A stretch of DNA of 22,538 bases. Source: J038 sp036734085 (GTDB taxonomy: Bacteria > Chloroflexota > Anaerolineae > Aggregatilineales > Phototrophicaceae). The stretch spans positions 1 through 22,538 of the forward strand of contig DAIMZF010000046.1 in the NCBI GenBank assembly GCA_036734085.1. The letters run 5' to 3'. Both the position numbers and the translations under genes were made by a program. The notes below the pieces were generated by a model. The model was not told the DNA's origin and ran no database searches. It was given only the letters and a program-made list of their open reading frames with translations. Shown here piece after piece: positions 1 to 8,327 of this stretch (position 1 is its first letter; every line of letters begins with the position of its first letter).

Positions 1-83
1 GGCCGCCGCCAACACCCTTTGACACACCTTCCCAACCTGTCGCTTTTTGTGTTCCTTCCTCACACGTTAAACCGCTATGTTTT

Positions 84-111
84 TTGACTTTCTTCATATC
101 TTTTGTACAAT
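84..111 (+). promoter_or_regulatory. sigma70-type promoter of the S41 peptidase gene
   Basis: TTGACT (84-89), a 16-bp spacer and TACAAT (106-111) each match the vegetative consensus at five of six positions. Transcription would start near 118, leaving a leader of about 30 nt before the GTG start at 150. Positions 1-83 hold no gene I can support. Confidence 0.6.
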
Positions 112-149
112 AGCCCTATCGTATTTACTTTATTAGTAGAGGTAGAGCA

Positions 150-2564
150 GTGCAAACAAAACGTATATTGACCTTACTTTTAACGATTCTTGTTCTTGCT
201 TTTGCGTCGATAGCCACGGCGCAGGACGAGGATGAAATCCCGTTAGCCGACATCGTGAACGATGAAGGCGGCGTACAGGTTATTGTCGGTGAAGTGAATT
301 ACACCGTCGGGTTTTTGACTGACTTTAATCGCGGTGCGACCAACGTTGCACTGATTAACCAGGCTCTTTATATTGACCGTAACTTTGACGATAGCACCCC
401 AACGACCTGGCAGACTTTGGGTGAAGTTACCAGCGACGTTTTTGTATCACCATTCACCTACGAGTTACATCTGCCGATTGTGCCGCGTGGCCCCCTGCGT
501 GATTTAAGCGGTGGCGATGGGGAAGGTGTAGCCGTCTTTGGTATTTTGGGCTATACCAACTTTAGAGGTAGCCCGTATTGGGATAGTGAACTGGAATACA
601 CCACCGGCTTTAACTCTTATCGCCGTACACGGGAATTTGAACTGCGTTATGATGTCGTCGGTGGCAAGATGTTGGTGTGGGCGGCTGATGATGATCAGGT
701 TTTCCCGTCGGGCTTTGGTGAAGACCGTATGTTATTCACCGAAGACGACCCAATGATGCGTATTCCGGCAGGGTGGAGCGTGGTAGACATGGACGAAAGC
801 CCGTTCGTGCTTGACCGCGCCGCAACAGCAACCGTTGACCTCATCGAGCAAGAGCAATCCTTACAGCCTTCCGATTATAGCGCTCTGACATATGTTGAAG
901 CGTTTGATGCCCTGCTCAACCAAATGCGTAGAGAATATGCCTTTACGGAATATAAAGGCATTGATTGGGACGCGCTGTACGAAGAATTTTATCCGCGTTT
1001 TGAGCAAGCCACGAACGATAATGACCCCACCGCGTACCAGTTCGCCATGCAGGATTTTGTGTGGTCTATCCCAGATGGTCACATCGGCGCGAGCCTGCCA
1101 TTGACCAATGATGCGTTCTTCAGCGAGACAGACGGCGGACTTGGCATCGCCATCCGTGAGCTAACCGATGGACGTATTATCGTTAATTATGTGCTGGAAG
1201 GCGGCCCGGCGGCAGTTGCGGGCGTTCAACTGGGTGCGGAACTGACCGAAATTAACGGCGCACCCCCGCTAGACCGTGTAGATAAAGTCAATATTTGGTC
1301 TGCACCCTTCAGCGCCCCGCACAGCCAACGCTTGCAGGAATTACGTTACATTGTGCGCTTTGAAGTCGGCGAAGAGGTTGAACTAGCGTTCATAAATCCA
1401 GAGGCTGAAGAAGAAACTGCCACAGTGACAGCCATTAATGAGCGTCAAAGCTGGTCGTTTAGCTCTATCCTGAGTGGCGCGGCTGGTTCCGATGCTCAAC
1501 CCATCACCTATGAAGTGCTGGATTCCGGCTATGCTTATGTGCGGATTAACAGCTTCAGCCAGTACCCGGAACTCATGTTCCGCATATGGGAATGGATTAT
1601 CGACCAACTGAACGCGCAGAATATTCCCGGCTTGATTTTGGATATGCGCTGGAATAGCGGCGGCTACAACCTCGATACATGGTTAACCGGCTATTTCTTC
1701 CAGGAAAAAACCGTCATCGGCAACCGCGCACAATATTACACCGACCTTGACGACTTCTTCATCGACCCACTACAGGTAGAAGAAATCACCCCGCCGGATG
1801 ATGGCCGTTTCTACGGTGGCCCGATTGCGCTATTGGTCAGCCCGGCTTGCGCCAGCGCGTGTGAATTCTTCAGCTACAACATGACGATTAATGACCGCGC
1901 CACCATCATCGGCTTCTACCCGTCGGACGGACTGGGCGGTAACATCAAGCCTGTGTTCATGCCGGATGGCGTGTACTTCCAATTCACTATTGGGCGTGCG
2001 CTGGACGCTGACGGCGGCATCCGCTTGGAAGGTCTGGGCGTTGCGCCGGATATTGTCGTCCCTGTGACGGAAGAAACGCTGTTCACAGAAGAAGACGTTG
2101 TTCTGCAATATGCGATTGACCATCTGGACGGCGCGACGACCATCCCCTTCACCGATGCAGGCGAAATTACCGTTGGCGAAAGCATCGAGGCGGAGTTGGT
2201 TCTTGGTGAGCGTGTGCGCTTCACGTTTAACACCCCCGAAGAAGGTGGCTTGTTTGACGTTGTTGTTTCCAGCGATGACCCGGGCTTGGATACGGTGTTG
2301 TATGTTTATATCGCCAATGACCTCAGCGCCCCTGTGCTGGACAACGATGATGACGAACTCGGCGGCCTGACTTCTGCTTTACGCGAACTGGAAATTCCCG
2401 GCGGTTTGCCCATAGTATTTGAAGTCGCCGGTTTCCAGGATTCCGATGCCGGGACGTTCACGTTGACCGTAACTGTTTTTACTGAGGACAGCGAGCCGGA
2501 CGCGGAAGACATCGAACTTGGCGAAGAAGCACTCGAAGAACTGGACGAAGAAGACGGCGAATAA
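150..2564 (+). CDS. secreted S41-family (C-terminal processing type) peptidase with PDZ and PPC-like domains
   Basis: 804 aa. Residues 1-25 form a signal peptide (two basic residues, a Leu-rich core, then ATAQ), so the mature protein is exported. Residues about 25-230 are a beta-rich region I do not recognise. Residues 248-315 look like the S41 N-terminal helical segment ending in an Asp-Gly-His motif (309-311). A PDZ-like stretch follows at about 330-375. The S41 core spans about 455-640, with the LDMRWNSGG motif and the nucleophile region CASACE; Ser569 aligns with the catalytic Ser of Tsp/CtpA. Residues 670-775 resemble a pre-peptidase C-terminal (PPC) domain, followed by a very acidic tail. 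The Lys of the CtpA dyad is not visible: where GKG is expected the protein reads GLGG (594-597). A Ser-His arrangement as in tricorn-like members is therefore possible, or the enzyme may be inactive. The GTG start is preceded by AGAGGT six bases upstream. It appears monocistronic, between its own promoter and terminator. Confidence 0.85.
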   Translation: MQTKRILTLLLTILVLAFASIATAQDEDEIPLADIVNDEGGVQVIVGEVNYTVGFLTDFNRGATNVALINQALYIDRNFDDSTPTTWQTLGEVTSDVFVSPFTYELHLPIVPRGPLRDLSGGDGEGVAVFGILGYTNFRGSPYWDSELEYTTGFNSYRRTREFELRYDVVGGKMLVWAADDDQVFPSGFGEDRMLFTEDDPMMRIPAGWSVVDMDESPFVLDRAATATVDLIEQEQSLQPSDYSALTYVEAFDALLNQMRREYAFTEYKGIDWDALYEEFYPRFEQATNDNDPTAYQFAMQDFVWSIPDGHIGASLPLTNDAFFSETDGGLGIAIRELTDGRIIVNYVLEGGPAAVAGVQLGAELTEINGAPPLDRVDKVNIWSAPFSAPHSQRLQELRYIVRFEVGEEVELAFINPEAEEETATVTAINERQSWSFSSILSGAAGSDAQPITYEVLDSGYAYVRINSFSQYPELMFRIWEWIIDQLNAQNIPGLILDMRWNSGGYNLDTWLTGYFFQEKTVIGNRAQYYTDLDDFFIDPLQVEEITPPDDGRFYGGPIALLVSPACASACEFFSYNMTINDRATIIGFYPSDGLGGNIKPVFMPDGVYFQFTIGRALDADGGIRLEGLGVAPDIVVPVTEETLFTEEDVVLQYAIDHLDGATTIPFTDAGEITVGESIEAELVLGERVRFTFNTPEEGGLFDVVVSSDDPGLDTVLYVYIANDLSAPVLDNDDDELGGLTSALRELEIPGGLPIVFEVAGFQDSDAGTFTLTVTVFTEDSEPDAEDIELGEEALEELDEEDGE

Positions 2565-2590
2565 TCGCCCCCAATTAACCCCGATATTCA

Positions 2591-2619
2591 AGGGACGGCA
2601 CACCAGCCGTCCCTTTTTT
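2591..2619 (+). terminator. rho-independent terminator after the S41 peptidase
   Basis: GGGACGGC pairs perfectly with GCCGTCCC across a six-base loop (ACACCA), and six T follow directly. It lies 27 nt after the peptidase stop codon, so that gene is probably its own transcription unit. Confidence 0.93.
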
Positions 2620-2654
2620 GTACCTAATGTAAATACCCTGTAACATTATCTCAT

Positions 2655-2683
2655 TTGGTTTGTTTGTTGTTTGCTTCTACAAT
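2655..2683 (+). promoter_or_regulatory. probable promoter of the Hsp70-like/HEAT operon
   Basis: TACAAT (2678-2683) is a good -10 box, with TTGGTT (2655-2660) as a weak -35 at a 17-bp spacing. The -10 sits in the same TACAATAG context as the promoter at 106-111. The rest of the gap between terminator and gene (2620-2733) is AT-rich with no other structure I can see. Confidence 0.45.
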
Positions 2684-2733
2684 AGAGTTTGTATATTAAA
2701 TGATGCCGGACTGACACTATTGGCAAGGTATTT

Positions 2734-4338
2734 ATGGGACAAAAATTAGCGATTGACTTCGGCACGACGAATAGCGTATTTGCCCGTTGGTTGCCGGATA
2801 CTGAATCCGCCGAAATTATTACGATTGACGGCCTGAGCGACCCCACCGGCGGCGACCTTCCGCCGAGTGTGCCTTCGCTTGTTTACATAAATAACGGCAA
2901 AATCCCGACTGTAACGGTAGGATACCCGGTGCGTACAGGCGGCTTTGATGCCATGCAGGACAACCGCCTGTTTCGCAATTTTAAGCGCGGCATTGTGGCC
3001 TCACCTGCACCAGAGCCGCGCCTGATTGACGGCGAAAAATGGGCGGACAAAGACGCCGGGCGCTATTTCGTGAAGCATCTCATCGGCGCGATGCCTTTTA
3101 AAGATGATGAGATTGACCAACTGGTGCTGACCGCGCCTGTTGCTTCCTTTGAAGGGTATCTGGCATGGCTGAACCGTGTCATTGATGAAGTATCGCTGGA
3201 TAAAATCCGTGTGGTGGATGAAAGCACGGCGGCGGCACTCGGCTATGCCGTGACCAAGCCTGGCGCGGTGGTGCTGGTCTTTGATTTTGGCGGCGGTACG
3301 CTGGATTTATCGCTGGTGCAATTGCCGGAAAACCGCGATACAACCGGCGGATTCCTTAAGCGGTTGGTCAGTGGGGGCAAAGCAAACCAGCACACGGCGA
3401 AGGTTATCGCTAAGGCCGGGCGCATCATCGGCGGCAGTGATGTTGACCAATGGTTGCTGAATGACGTACTGAAGCGGCTCGGCCTGACGCCGCAGGCACT
3501 TGGGGCGGATTATGCCATCGCCTTAACCCAGTGTGAACTAGCTAAAATCGCGCTTTCCACTGTGGAGCAGACCGACGTGCAGTTCCCGGTCAACGGGCAG
3601 TCGCAAAACGTCACCATTACCCGGCAAGAGCTAGAGGCCATCCTGGAGGCGAACGGCTTTTTTACCGCATTGCGGCGTGTTGTGGATAAAGTGATGCACG
3701 TAGCGCGTCAGCGTGGTATCTTCAAAGAGGATATTCATTATGTCTTGCTGGTGGGCGGGACATCCCTGATGCCTTCCGTGCAGACCACACTCGCGCAATA
3801 CTTCACGGATATGGCGGTGCGCTACGACAAACCGTTCACCGCAGTGGCGGAAGGGGCGCTTCAGGTTGCCGCCGGCTATGGGGTGGAAGATTATCTGATT
3901 CATAGTTACGGCATCCGCCACCTTAACGAAGACACCAACCGCCACGACTACGATGAGATTATCCCGATGGGGAGCCGATACCCGGTGGAAACGCCCGTTG
4001 AGGTCATGATGAGCGCATCACGCGATGATCAAACCGAGATGGAATTCATCATCGGGGAGATTGATACCGATTCAATTGCGATGGTGGAAGTTAAATATGA
4101 GGACGGTCAGGCGGTGTTCGTGGCACAGGCCGCCAACAGCGAACAGCAGATTATCCCTCTCAACGAAGCTGATGCTATCCGCGCTTTAGCCAAGCTAGAC
4201 CCCCCTGCAAAACCGGGTGAGGAGCGCATCCGCGCCGCCTTTACAGTGGATGACCGCCGTCGCCTCTGCGTTACCGTGACGGATATTATCACCAATAAAA
4301 TTTTACTGGATAATGTCGCGTTGGCGACGTTGCGCTAA
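2734..4338 (+). CDS. Hsp70-family ATPase lacking the alpha-helical lid
   Basis: 534 aa, against about 610-640 for DnaK. The actin-like ATPase fold is intact: phosphate-1 motif DFGTTNS (8-14), VVDESTAAALGYA (160-172), phosphate-2 FDFGGGTLD (183-191), GGSD (233-236, equivalent to GGED of DnaK) and the adenosine motif LLVGGTSLMPSVQ (338-350). Residues about 390-534 resemble a shortened beta-sandwich substrate domain: the end reads FTVDDRRRLCVTVTD, like the last strands of the DnaK beta domain. The protein stops there, with no helical lid and no C-terminal EEVD-like tail. It is probably cytoplasmic, since there is no signal peptide. The HEAT-repeat gene starts 24 nt downstream and is probably cotranscribed, so it may be a partner. 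No grpE or dnaJ is nearby, so this is a specialised Hsp70 homologue and not the housekeeping DnaK. The substrate is unknown. Confidence 0.85.
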   Translation: MGQKLAIDFGTTNSVFARWLPDTESAEIITIDGLSDPTGGDLPPSVPSLVYINNGKIPTVTVGYPVRTGGFDAMQDNRLFRNFKRGIVASPAPEPRLIDGEKWADKDAGRYFVKHLIGAMPFKDDEIDQLVLTAPVASFEGYLAWLNRVIDEVSLDKIRVVDESTAAALGYAVTKPGAVVLVFDFGGGTLDLSLVQLPENRDTTGGFLKRLVSGGKANQHTAKVIAKAGRIIGGSDVDQWLLNDVLKRLGLTPQALGADYAIALTQCELAKIALSTVEQTDVQFPVNGQSQNVTITRQELEAILEANGFFTALRRVVDKVMHVARQRGIFKEDIHYVLLVGGTSLMPSVQTTLAQYFTDMAVRYDKPFTAVAEGALQVAAGYGVEDYLIHSYGIRHLNEDTNRHDYDEIIPMGSRYPVETPVEVMMSASRDDQTEMEFIIGEIDTDSIAMVEVKYEDGQAVFVAQAANSEQQIIPLNEADAIRALAKLDPPAKPGEERIRAAFTVDDRRRLCVTVTDIITNKILLDNVALATLR

Positions 4339-4362
4339 CCGTTTGATAGAGGAGTGCCAGCC

Positions 4363-5499
4363 ATGAGCGACATTACCGGACGCGAACCCCGCCTTGTGAG
4401 TGGGTTGACTAAAAAAGGGGAGCGTCGCCTTTCTATTCGTCGGTTTGCCACGATGCTTAACTTATTACCGCCGGATGCTGTCTCGTTAGATGCGTTGGCG
4501 GTAGCGGTGCATCACGAGGAATTTCTGGTGCGGTTTAACGCCGCCAAGATGCTCTCCCGCCGTGCTGACCGTGACGCCCGCGTTATCATCGAGGAGACGC
4601 TAAAAAACGGCGATGCACCCGCCCGTGCCAGCGTAACACGCCATCTGTACGGCTTTACCTGGTTCTCTGCGGAGCCACTTCTGCGGCAGGCGCTAAAAGA
4701 CGTAGACTACCGCGTGCGCGAGGCCGCCATCTATGCCTTGTGCGATTTACGCGAGTTCAACGCCTATCAATTGATGGTGGAAGTGCTGAAGGACGAAGAC
4801 GACCAGGTGCGCGAGGCGGCCACATGGGGCTTGCGGGATTGTCAGGATTCCGCCGCCGTGCCCGTGCTGGAAGTCTGTTTACAGGCCAAAGACCCGGATG
4901 TGCGGATTAAAGCACTGGAGGCACTCGGCCAGAATGACACGCCAGAAGCCAAGCCTGTGGTGCGCGAAGCCATGAATGACCCGGAGCCGGATGTTAAATA
5001 TGCCGCCGTATTAAGCCTGCTGGAACTTAGCGGCGAGGATTGGCTACAGGAGCTTTCCGGTATTATTGGGCGCACAAGTGGCATCACCTTACAGATGGTA
5101 TTGCGGGGCTTCTTCCATGCGACCAACTACTTAAAGATCAACGTTGCGAAGAGCAAAGCCGCCGACCTGATGATTGATGCGCTGGAAACAGCCCTGACCG
5201 ATGATATGCCCGAAGTCCGCGAGGCCGTCATCTGGCCTTTAGCGTGGATTGACCATGTTCGTACACCCGGTATTTTGCGTAGAACGTGGAATATCGAGAC
5301 AGACAGCCGCGTAAAGGCAGAACTTGTGCGGATTTCTACCAGTTTAATGACTGACGAAGCGGGGGCTTCCGACGAGGCGCGGCAAGTCGCGGATTCTATT
5401 CTGGCGTCCGCGCTGGCGAGCCATGATGATAAAGTCCGCAATGTGGCGCAAGCGGTCGTAGATAATCGTCAACGGGCGGCTTCTATCCCGCCTAAATAG
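4363..5499 (+). CDS. HEAT-repeat protein
   Basis: 378 aa. The start chosen is ATG 4363, because AGAGGAG (4348-4354) sits eight bases before it; a GTG at 4354 in the same frame lies inside that Shine-Dalgarno sequence. From about residue 45 onward the protein is built of 30-residue helical pairs of the PBS-lyase HEAT type, with the recurring D-x-x-V-R-x-x-A signature (DYRVREAA, DDQVREAA, DPDVRIKA, MPEVREAV, DDKVRNVA). Such solenoids are scaffolds for protein binding and have no catalytic site. No signal peptide or membrane segment is present, so it is presumably cytoplasmic. It follows the lidless Hsp70 with a 24-nt gap, which suggests a shared function such as an adaptor or client receptor. 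The specific role is unknown. Confidence 0.8.
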   Translation: MSDITGREPRLVSGLTKKGERRLSIRRFATMLNLLPPDAVSLDALAVAVHHEEFLVRFNAAKMLSRRADRDARVIIEETLKNGDAPARASVTRHLYGFTWFSAEPLLRQALKDVDYRVREAAIYALCDLREFNAYQLMVEVLKDEDDQVREAATWGLRDCQDSAAVPVLEVCLQAKDPDVRIKALEALGQNDTPEAKPVVREAMNDPEPDVKYAAVLSLLELSGEDWLQELSGIIGRTSGITLQMVLRGFFHATNYLKINVAKSKAADLMIDALETALTDDMPEVREAVIWPLAWIDHVRTPGILRRTWNIETDSRVKAELVRISTSLMTDEAGASDEARQVADSILASALASHDDKVRNVAQAVVDNRQRAASIPPK

Positions 5500-5549
5500 C
5501 GCATCATCAAGTAAGACAACCGCTTATCAAGACATCTTTTACCTGAATA

Positions 5550-5576
5550 GCACAGGGCACGGTAAGCTGTGCCTTG
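5550..5576 (+). terminator. weak hairpin, possible terminator after the HEAT-repeat gene
   Basis: GGCAC (5556-5560) can pair with GTGCC (5569-5573). Alternatively GCACAG (5550-5555) can pair with CTGTGC (5567-5572). No T-run follows, so termination is uncertain and read-through into the WD40 gene is possible. The 115-bp gap (5500-5614) otherwise shows nothing clear, and no convincing promoter. Confidence 0.35.
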
Positions 5577-5614
5577 TTGCCTGGCCGCCTATCAATCAGG
5601 GATGATAAACTATT

Positions 5615-6652
5615 TTGGCTCTTTTATCCGGCTTATTTTTGTTATTGATACTCAGCGTTACACCCGGCCAACCCACATCGCCGCAGTTCGTACTTAATCA
5701 CGGTGGGGTGGTGGCCGCCGCCGGATGGAGTCCGGATGATACGCGCATCATGACCGCCGGCGATGATGGCTGGTTGCGTGTCTGGGATGCGACCAACGGT
5801 GAATTACTGCAAGAAATCCCCACACAAGGCGCGGTAATGGGCGCATACTGGGTGTCGAATAATACCATCCTCACATGGACAAACAACGGCGTCGTGCGCT
5901 TATGGGAACTAGAAACTATCGCCACGCTTGCCAGCTATGATGACCCCGAAAACGGTATCATCTACGGCGCACGCGCGGCTGATTTTTTGACCGCTTGGGG
6001 TGAATCCGGCATATTCTACCGTTGGGATTCTCAGCATCATACTTCGGAAACCATCCAGCTTGACGCGCCCATCCTGTATGCCCGGCAAACCGCCGAAGAA
6101 ATTCTGTTGTTTACTGCGCCGGGCATCGCCTATCTTTATGACGCGGCAACGCTGGAACCTCTGCGCGGGCTAAACTTTGGTGATGGCACCATTGGCATAG
6201 ACTACAATCCAGATAATCAGCGTGTTTTAACGTGGGGGCGGGAAGGTGCGGCGGTCATCTGGGATATATCCGACGGGCAACGCTTGGTTCTGCGCTCACT
6301 CAGCCATAGCCGGACGTTCGTCAATGGCGCGATGTGGAGCGCGAACGGCGATAAAGTCCTCAGTTGGGGCGCGGATGAAACCGTGCGCCTGTGGGATGCC
6401 GAAACAGGGACAGAATTATTCCGCGCCAGCCATGAGGATTGGGTAACAGGCGCACGCCTGAACGCCGATGAAACGCGCTTGTTAAGCTGGGCGTTTACGC
6501 AGTTGTTCTTATGGGACATCGCAAGCGGGGATAATCTGCTGACTGTCCAGCACAATAGCCTCATCAGTGGGGCGGCCTTTAATGCGGATGAAAGCGCCGT
6601 GCTCACCTGGGGCTGGGATGGCACGGCACGGATAACCCTCGTCGGGCGCTAG
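5615..6652 (+). CDS. exported WD40-repeat beta-propeller protein
   Basis: 345 aa. Residues 1-20 are a hydrophobic leader (MALLSGLFLLLILSV), so export or membrane anchoring is likely; there is no lipobox Cys. The remainder is about eight blade-like repeats of roughly 40 residues, most ending in W-D, W-E or Y-D: RVWDATNGE, RLWELETIA, YRWDSQHH, YLYDAATLE, VIWDISDGQ, RLWDAETGT, FLWDIASGD. This repeat pattern is diagnostic of a WD40 propeller, a binding platform without enzymatic activity. The reading frame can only start at TTG 5615 (or ATT 5612), because a TAA closes the frame at 5606. AGGGA about 12 bases upstream is a poor Shine-Dalgarno. An ATG at 5602 is in another frame and reaches a stop after 31 codons. 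The stop codon is 2 bp from that of the convergent PucR gene. The ligand is unknown. Confidence 0.8.
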   Translation: MALLSGLFLLLILSVTPGQPTSPQFVLNHGGVVAAAGWSPDDTRIMTAGDDGWLRVWDATNGELLQEIPTQGAVMGAYWVSNNTILTWTNNGVVRLWELETIATLASYDDPENGIIYGARAADFLTAWGESGIFYRWDSQHHTSETIQLDAPILYARQTAEEILLFTAPGIAYLYDAATLEPLRGLNFGDGTIGIDYNPDNQRVLTWGREGAAVIWDISDGQRLVLRSLSHSRTFVNGAMWSANGDKVLSWGADETVRLWDAETGTELFRASHEDWVTGARLNADETRLLSWAFTQLFLWDIASGDNLLTVQHNSLISGAAFNADESAVLTWGWDGTARITLVGR

Positions 6653-6654
6653 GG

Positions 6655-8322
6655 TTAGTTAATCGTCAATAATCGGCGGATGGTGAGCGCAAGATGGAGC
6701 GCAAGCCGGGTTTCGGGACGGTTTAAATCTATCTGGGCGATTTCGTTGATGCGGTTCATGCGATAGAGCAGGGTGTTACGGTGGACAATCAGCATTTCGG
6801 CGGTCTGGCTGAGGTTGCCATGACACGCGAAGAAGGCTTCTAACGTCTTCACAAGGTCGGCGTGCTGACGCATGTCATACTCTATCAGTGTGCCCAGTGT
6901 GCGCTCCGTGAAGGACAACAGCTTCTCGCGGTCGGATAAGCTGAGGATTAACTGATATACCCCTAAATCCCCAATATAAAGTGGTGTATCCGTGTGTAGG
7001 CGGATGGCTAACTCCAACGCCTGCACTGCATCCCGGTAGGAAGACCGCCACAGACCGATTTCTCGTGCGGGTTGCCCCAAGCCGATAGCGACTTTATTCT
7101 GCGGGTATTGGCGCTGAATTTCCTGGCTGAGGGCTTGCGCTAACTTCAGGCTGGAGTCGATGGGGTTTTCCGGGTCAGTCGCATGGAAGACAAGCACCTC
7201 CTGCTCCCGTTCCCGTTGCCACACAATGCCCTTAGCACGATGACTGTTGACGACACTATTGACGATTGTCTCCAGGCGGCGGTTAGACGGCGGCTTTTCC
7301 CCATTGTTGCCGATGTCGCTCTGCCAGCTTAAGACCACCGCGATATGGGCTTTGGTCATGTCATGGTCAAAGCGTTCGCCCTGCCGGATGGCTTCCTGAT
7401 GGCTGACATCCCCAATCAGCAAGCGATCCAGGAACGTACCGCGCAGGCGTTTTTCCGTATCGCTGACGGCTTTCTGCTTCGCCATCTCCAACGCACACGC
7501 CGCCGCGCCGTGTTCGGCCACCAGCGTATCAATATCATCCAGGTCGTTATCCCGCCCGACGATGGACAGATAGCCGCGCCCGACTTCGTTTGTCACGACA
7601 GGGGCGACCAGCCGCGCCAGTCCCGGCGTCGGCAATGACTGCATTAGCACGCTATCCTCAACTTCAATGACGCGGTGGCGGTCTTGGTATTCCACCGGGA
7701 GGTTATCCACTTTACGCAGGAACACCTCAATATCATCCCAATAAGAGACAAACTGAGGTTGTACAGAGGTATACAAAATACGCAGGCGTTTGTCCTGAAT
7801 GACGATTGCTTTTCCAGTCAACCGCGCCATAGTGTTGATGAGTTCCGACATGCCCTCATTGCGTGATGAAATTTGTGTGAGTTGGCGGTAAATCTGCGTG
7901 CCGCGCCGTTCTATTTGTACTTTACGGTCTACCAGCAGGCTGACGACGGCTTTTTCTACCAGGCGAACGCGGCTACCCGGCGGCAGATGCAATACCGGAA
8001 TGCCGTAGGCTTTCGCTTCTGCGATGGAGCCAGCGCCAGGCGCTTCGCTAAGGACAACGGCGGCGGCCTCATGTTCCGACGCCCACCGGATGAGGTCTAA
8101 ATCGGTCGTTTTGCGTGGCGCGATGCTTTCATGCGCCGCCATGAGGATAATCTCCCCACGTTGCACGCTCTTCGTGCTGATGTTATCTTCCGGATAGATA
8201 ACGGTTGTCCATGCTACCGGACGGTTGAGCAAGCCATCGCCCACAATGACTCGTGTGCCAAGGGGTAGGGCGAGTTTGCGAACATCTTCTATCGTGATTT
8301 TTTCGTTGGTGTCGATGGTCAT
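6655..8322 (-). CDS. PucR-family transcriptional regulator (copy 1)
   Basis: 555 aa. The family architecture is complete: an N-terminal PucR-like ligand/sensor domain (about 10-130, beginning with the LALPLGTRVIVGDGLL segment), a helical linker (RRGTQIYRQLTQI), a GAF/GGDEF-like middle region (about 155-440) and the C-terminal PucR helix-turn-helix (about 479-555, with GNLSQTAEMLIVHRNTLLYR). Founding members (Bacillus PucR, CdaR) control purine or sugar-acid catabolism. No such genes are nearby, so its effector and targets cannot be inferred. It is the second gene of an apparent operon: the upstream membrane-protein gene ends 5 bp before this ATG, and GGAG lies about 12 nt upstream within that gene. 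Its 3' end meets the WD40 gene with a 2-bp gap. A paralogue lies at 18070-19716. Confidence 0.9.
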   Translation of the reverse strand: MTIDTNEKITIEDVRKLALPLGTRVIVGDGLLNRPVAWTTVIYPEDNISTKSVQRGEIILMAAHESIAPRKTTDLDLIRWASEHEAAAVVLSEAPGAGSIAEAKAYGIPVLHLPPGSRVRLVEKAVVSLLVDRKVQIERRGTQIYRQLTQISSRNEGMSELINTMARLTGKAIVIQDKRLRILYTSVQPQFVSYWDDIEVFLRKVDNLPVEYQDRHRVIEVEDSVLMQSLPTPGLARLVAPVVTNEVGRGYLSIVGRDNDLDDIDTLVAEHGAAACALEMAKQKAVSDTEKRLRGTFLDRLLIGDVSHQEAIRQGERFDHDMTKAHIAVVLSWQSDIGNNGEKPPSNRRLETIVNSVVNSHRAKGIVWQREREQEVLVFHATDPENPIDSSLKLAQALSQEIQRQYPQNKVAIGLGQPAREIGLWRSSYRDAVQALELAIRLHTDTPLYIGDLGVYQLILSLSDREKLLSFTERTLGTLIEYDMRQHADLVKTLEAFFACHGNLSQTAEMLIVHRNTLLYRMNRINEIAQIDLNRPETRLALHLALTIRRLLTIN

Positions 8323-8327
8323 AACGT

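Noticed and set aside
19..24. TTGACA near the left edge as a promoter
   Set aside because: No -10 box is found 15-19 bp downstream; the promoter at 84-111 is much better.
4354..4362. GTG 4354 as the start of the HEAT-repeat gene
   Set aside because: It overlaps the AGAGGAG Shine-Dalgarno that is correctly spaced for ATG 4363.
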